DNA from: Spodoptera frugiperda
Lineage: Eukaryota; Arthropoda; Insecta; Lepidoptera; Noctuidae
Direction: 5' to 3'
Length of the DNA: 64,000 nucleotides
NCBI RefSeq assembly: GCF_023101765.2
Contig: NC_064215.1
Location: 4,960,001-5,024,000, forward strand
Positions 63,001-64,000 of this stretch are shown piece after piece. The notes beneath the pieces are model-generated. The model ran no database searches. It was given only the letters and a program-made list of their open reading frames with translations, and was not told the origin of the DNA. Within the stretch, counting starts at the first letter, position 1; the number at the start of each line of letters is the position of its first letter. Position numbers and translations under genes: made by a program.

Positions 63001-63949
63001 GCCACCCACTAGGTTGTTCGGGGTACCTTGACTCTGTGACAGATTTCTCCGGCTTCATAATAATTTCATGGTCACAGGTTTCTTACAAAACGTGAGTGAG
63101 TGATCGGCCGACCGAAACCATACGTCTGGCGTCTGTCTTTCAAGCTTTTATGACGTGTACATAAACACGTTTCTGCACTAAGTCGCGCGATTCGAGCACC
63201 CACGCTATTATCAGAAACGCGACCTAGAGAATTCAAATAAATTTTAATAAAATGTTGATAATCGTGTAACTGATAAGTCTCATATAAAAATTATTGCTGA
63301 AGTACAGGTTGAGGTTTGGTATCATCCGCATCAAATTAATTGCAATAATATAAAAGTAGATGTTTAGTCATAAACCAGGTCAAGACAAGGTAAAAGACAC
63401 CTAAGTTGTCAATTAAGCGATAATGGATAGAGTAAGGATATCGGATTCAACCTCAATGTCTAATACTCTAAATGGAATCTATTGAATTCAGAAAATTCAG
63501 TTCAGTGTTGAATTTTCCGAAGCGAAATTCCCGCTCCTCTATTACATTATCAGATAAGTAGTGAAAACTCAATGTTGCAATCTACACGTGCACTTCGTGT
63601 AGACGTGTAGCCGTTGACGTGACGTGCGTATTATGATTTAATCCGACCCAGCCTGGCTAGATTTGCTGTCATTCCCCAATGGCTACGCTGAAAGGCTAAG
63701 GTTGAACTACGAGTGGTCCTATCCAAGGAAACATATTTTACAAGAGGTGTGTTACCAGTGAGTGGTGAGAGTGGTGGTGGCCCCTGCGCCGCTGTGCGGT
63801 GTGCTGGTTGCTGATGCAGTCGGCGAAGTCTCCCGGCTGCTGCGGGTCCATGGTCACCACACTGGTGTTGTTCGACGGCCGCCTGTTCAGCGCCGTCATC
63901 ATCTCCAAGTCTTCCAATTTCTCCTTCGAGTCTTTACTCTTTGTTATAG
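29955..63949 (-). CDS. SLC39A11: ZIP11-type zinc transporter, last five coding exons (5' part beyond window)
   Basis: Joined coding segments, in order of transcription: 63949-63756, 60645-60452, 42741-42643, 36288-36130, 30033-29955. Each junction has an AG acceptor and a GT donor, and the phases join into one open frame of about 240 residues ending in TAA. The translation matches the C-terminal two thirds of the animal ZIP11 (SLC39A11) family as I remember it: a His-containing loop, HNIPEG helix, QNFPEG helix, a YGQLSGMVEP segment, a LPYALAFAAGAMIYVV helix, and the terminal DVGLG. ZIP proteins bring zinc and related metals into the cytosol across the plasma or organelle membrane. The two PEG helices correspond to TM4 and TM5, which line the metal path. 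The vertebrate protein is about 340 residues, so roughly 100 N-terminal residues (TM1-3) should lie beyond base 64000. Exon codons are GC-rich at the third position, unlike the AT-rich introns. Identity is very secure; the exact cellular membrane is not. Confidence 0.96.
31910..32240. promoter_or_regulatory. GC-dense patch in ZIP11 intron D-E
   Basis: CpG-dense from about 31910, peaking at 32140-32240 (GCGCCGCGCCGCCCTGCGTG). It includes GTGACGTCAGCGC, a CREB/AP-1-type site, at 31996-32008. It is possibly an intronic enhancer or promoter. The short frames across it look compositional. Confidence 0.3.
32812..32960 (+). mobile_element. SINE-like repeat, copy 4 (in ZIP11 intron)
   Basis: Carries GAAAATCATCCAATGGCTTC, CTTGGGCGAGGCGAGGGAGTG, AAAACTACCCCGTTCCTACT and CGAGCCGGAGTAACGG, ending GGCAGTCTTCAGC. 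It is one of the best-preserved copies here. It lies antisense to the ZIP11 transcript. Confidence 0.75.
36130..36288 (-). CDS. SLC39A11: ZIP11 exon D: TM6-TM7
   Basis: 159 nt: G completing Trp, 52 codons, then TC, which joins T of the last exon to make Ser. The acceptor is TGTCCTAG and the donor is TC|GTGAGT. It encodes YGQLSGMVEPVFGVLGAVAV, an Ala-rich turn, then LPYALAFAAGAMIYVVADDI and IPEANA. These are two membrane helices. The glutamates of MVEP and IPEA, and the DD before IPEA, are conserved family positions. The match to vertebrate ZIP11 is very close throughout. Confidence 0.97.
37804..37989 (+). other. Exon-like plus-strand open segment, unidentified
   Basis: The frame reads VPRPHSDELVEEPLLWETPP, then GPPHTTTSLYLPASVTTT, then PTGDRLLWNPATPQLQTDS, and stops at 37987-37989. 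Amino-acid use and the absence of simple repeats look more like protein than the other frames do. An AG at 37803-37804 could serve as acceptor but has a poor pyrimidine tract, and there is no start codon. It is antisense inside a ZIP11 intron. The opposite strand is open too (37593-37916), which lowers confidence. Confidence 0.18.
39010..39510 (+). other. GC-dense patch with an exon-like open frame
   Basis: The 150-codon plus-strand frame (38956-39408) includes AATTQYAADKPASIAQNSAT, then KAGSAFRDSFFGARQ, a well-balanced stretch after an AG at 39018-39019. It then runs into Arg-rich sequence from a CGG repeat at 39125-39150. The first part could be a real coding exon; the second part looks compositional. 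No donor is evident and I recognise no family. Confidence 0.18.
40776..40920 (+). mobile_element. RTE-like tail repeat, fragment (in ZIP11 intron)
   Basis: AACTAGCTGATATCCGCAGC, TTCGCTCGTGTGGATTA and GTTCCGTCAAAATCAGTCCA, then AGATTAGCCGGAATAAAAAG, follow the usual order of this lepidopteran repeat (CTAGCTGATGCCCGCGACTT-type start). The right end is approximate and the terminal ATATTAGTAGG part is lost. Confidence 0.6.
41606..41725 (+). repeat. Tandem duplication, 55-bp unit, two copies and a partial third
   Basis: CCGCGTT....CATAAAAGTT at 41606 recurs at 41661, each followed by GTTAGCATTC or TTTAGCATTC, then TT(T/C)(G/A)AAGGCATA. The third copy is cut to TACCGTGTTTCG. It lies in a ZIP11 intron; no function was seen. 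Confidence 0.75.
42643..42741 (-). CDS. SLC39A11: ZIP11 exon C: TM5 with QNFPEG motif
   Basis: 99 nt: one base completing Arg, 32 codons, then TG, which joins G of the next exon to make Trp. The acceptor is TTGTCTACAG and the donor is TG|GTAAGA. It encodes NLALGIGIQNFPEGLAVSLP, then LQAAGFSVWRAF. The QNFPEG motif at 42716-42699 is the second half of the transport site of GufA/ZIP11 proteins. Near-identity with the vertebrate protein over this exon makes it the strongest single evidence for ZIP11. It is isolated by introns of 17.7 kb on its 5' side and 6.4 kb on its 3' side. Confidence 0.97.
44125..44445 (+). other. Unidentified 106-codon open frame in ZIP11 intron
   Basis: MLSIGRLSADHDTYVDENEK is followed by EVSLIEIHIKLKGKDDDFPV and further mixed charged and hydrophobic sequence, ending in a Lys run made by an A-tract. 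Composition is closer to real protein than most frames here, and it might be a remnant of a transposon or gene. No family was recognised, and no promoter or splice site marks it. Confidence 0.15.
45040..45330. promoter_or_regulatory. GC-dense patch in ZIP11 intron B-C
   Basis: Moderately CpG-dense, with a TCAGTT initiator-like site near 44999-45004 (plus). The usual downstream promoter element is not clear. It contains GTGGCAACTTTC (about 45061), a relative of the 22-23 kb motif cluster. Function unknown. Confidence 0.25.
47660..47717 (+). other. Possible 58-nt exon on the plus strand
   Basis: Lies between an acceptor-like GATATTTAG and a perfect donor GAG|GTAAGT. One frame is open: KERFGSILDKWKAPTDRS with split codons at both ends. 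A short exon can arise by chance at this length, and no partner exon with a fitting phase was found. Confidence 0.12.
55630..57080. promoter_or_regulatory. GC-dense patches, possible intronic regulatory region
   Basis: CpG-dense islands at 55630-55760, 56240-56470 and 57000-57080 alternate with stretches rich in TTAATT and TAATAATTA words (56600-56790). This mixture resembles conserved noncoding regulatory DNA of insects. No coding frame is convincing on either strand. Confidence 0.3.
57550..58445. promoter_or_regulatory. GC patches with a possible short first exon (plus)
   Basis: GC-dense at 57640-57750 and 58290-58440. Between them ATGAACTCTAATCTATATCG starts at 58036 in a good context (A at -3) and reaches AAAAG|GTAAGT at 58073/58074 after 12 codons (MNSNLYRNPHAK). 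This could be a short first coding exon of a rightward gene, but no later exon was recognised before the window ends. Confidence 0.15.
59537..59668 (+). mobile_element. SINE-like repeat, copy 5 (diverged)
   Basis: Carries TTTAGGGAGGGAAAATCATG, a changed CGCCTTAAGTGAGACTAGAG block, GTTTCTACTCATCCTTAGAA and CCGGAGCCCCGATAACCCGC. It is clearly the same family but older. It lies about 130 bases from the Helitron at 59.8 kb. Confidence 0.7.
59800..60177 (+). mobile_element. Non-autonomous Helitron, 378 bp, both ends present
   Basis: Starts TCTTTATATATATAATTCTT directly after an A and ends GTCGGGTCCGCTAG, preceded by a short hairpin (AGACA ... TGTCT, about 60149-60166). TC at the 5' end and hairpin-CTAG at the 3' end are the Helitron signature. 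The 5' text (ACGACTGGACCGATTTTGAT) is one I remember from many lepidopteran Helitron copies. It has no Rep/helicase coding. The base after CTAG is A rather than the usual T, so either that site changed or the end is one base off. It lies in a ZIP11 intron. Confidence 0.75.
60452..60645 (-). CDS. SLC39A11: ZIP11 exon B: TM4 with HNIPEG motif
   Basis: 194 nt, entering in phase 0 after TTAATTTCAG and leaving two bases (AG) before GTCAGT; these join with A of the next exon to make Arg. It starts with a charged loop (KVGENGEGDRRDSVTRS), then WKRIMLLVVAITVHNIPEGL, then AVGVSFGA. The HNIPEG motif lies at 60534-60517. In ZIP proteins the His, Asn and Glu of this helix are metal ligands. A short acidic stretch (SSDDASFHTAR) follows, which in the family links TM4 to TM5. 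A tandem array begins about 310 bases upstream in the same intron, and a Helitron ends about 275 bases downstream. Confidence 0.95.
60955..61275. repeat. Tandem array of TACG/CTACGAAC words with a 49-bp higher-order period
   Basis: Built from variants of CTACGTGCTACGAACTGTGC and CTACGTACTACG. From 61131 the whole pattern recurs at 61180 and 61229, a period of 49 bases, with almost no differences. The left part (60955-61100) is a more diverged form with roughly 10-20 bp units (GCGCTACG.A). It holds many TACGTA and CACGTG palindromes. The long open frame across it is only a result of the repeat. Confidence 0.85.
62884..63023 (+). mobile_element. SINE-like repeat, copy 6
   Basis: Carries AAAAAATCATCTAATGACTT, CGTCTTGGGTGAGCCGAGAA, GTCAGACTATTACTGACTAA and TTTCTACTCCTGCTTCGGCT, ending near CCCACTAGG. 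It lies in the ZIP11 intron between exons A and B, antisense to the gene. Confidence 0.7.
63756..63949 (-). CDS. SLC39A11: ZIP11 exon A: cytoplasmic loop with His cluster
   Basis: 194 nt: two bases completing a split codon, then 64 codons ending in phase 0. The acceptor is ATTCCAG and the donor is CTG|GTAACA. The peptide starts ITKSKDSKEKLEDLEMM and ends GHHHSHHSL, with the His cluster at 63779-63762. It is hydrophilic with no membrane segment, as expected for the variable loop between TM3 and TM4 of ZIP proteins. His runs in this loop are often taken to bind or sense zinc. The sequence of this loop is not conserved in the family, so this exon is assigned from its position, frame and phase match with the next exon. 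The acceptor is the least certain boundary, because its upstream tract is only moderately pyrimidine-rich. Confidence 0.85.
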
Positions 63950-64000
63950 CTGGAATTCACAAAATACCTCATTACATTTCATATTCAGAACCTTTCTAAT

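Larger units (their letters stand above)
60646..63755 (-). other. ZIP11 intron A-B (3.1 kb)
   Basis: GT/AG intron between the His-loop exon and the TM4 exon. It contains the 49-bp-period tandem array at 60955-61275, a SINE-like copy at 62.9-63.0 kb and a short palindrome at 63582-63610 (CTACACG ... CGTGTAG). The rest is AT-rich with nothing recognised. Confidence 0.85.

Noticed and set aside
62910..63095. 61-codon plus-strand frame
   Set aside because: Mostly the SINE-like copy 6 read as protein.
1..64000. CRISPR arrays, bacterial operons, rRNA genes or prophage
   Set aside because: Nothing of this kind was seen; split exons and moth-type repeats show eukaryotic nuclear DNA.

Overview
This window looks like moth DNA (Lepidoptera, most likely a noctuid). 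It is AT-rich, with small split exons, very long introns, and short interspersed repeats of types I remember from noctuid genomes. That family recognition is from memory; no search was run. There is no bacterial-style gene layout, and no complete gene lies inside the window.

The only gene I can name with confidence is on the minus strand: the last five coding exons of a ZIP-family zinc transporter of the ZIP11 (SLC39A11, GufA-like) type. The exons lie at 63949-63756, 60645-60452, 42741-42643, 36288-36130 and 30033-29955. Every junction obeys GT/AG, the phases agree, and together the exons encode about 240 residues ending in a stop. They carry the two metal-site helices (HNIPEG and QNFPEG), a His-rich loop and the conserved end DVGLG. 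The first roughly 100 residues and the promoter lie beyond base 64000. The introns in view are about 3.1, 17.7, 6.4 and 6.1 kb.

Bases 1-29700 lie downstream of that gene and I can name no gene there. They hold AT-rich sequence with scattered GC-dense patches (around 1.9, 4.4, 10.8-12.6 and 20.4-21.9 kb) that could be promoters, first exons or enhancers. They also hold many decayed mobile elements: three SINE-like copies, two copies of one MITE, a foldback element and several LINE/SINE tails. An unexplained cluster of a 12-bp motif, GGTAAAGTTGCC, lies at 22.0-23.3 kb in both orientations.

From 30 to 64 kb everything is intron of the ZIP11-like gene. The introns contain more GC patches, three more SINE copies, one Helitron with both ends (59800-60177), and a tandem array with a 49-bp higher-order period (60955-61275). 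A few short plus-strand stretches look exon-like but I could not identify them.

I did not find a convincing new multi-gene system. The best unexplained items are the GGTAAAGTTGCC cluster, the 49-bp array beside a ZIP11 exon, the splice-donor consensus overlapping the ZIP11 stop codon, and the exon-like plus-strand segments nested in the ZIP11 introns.
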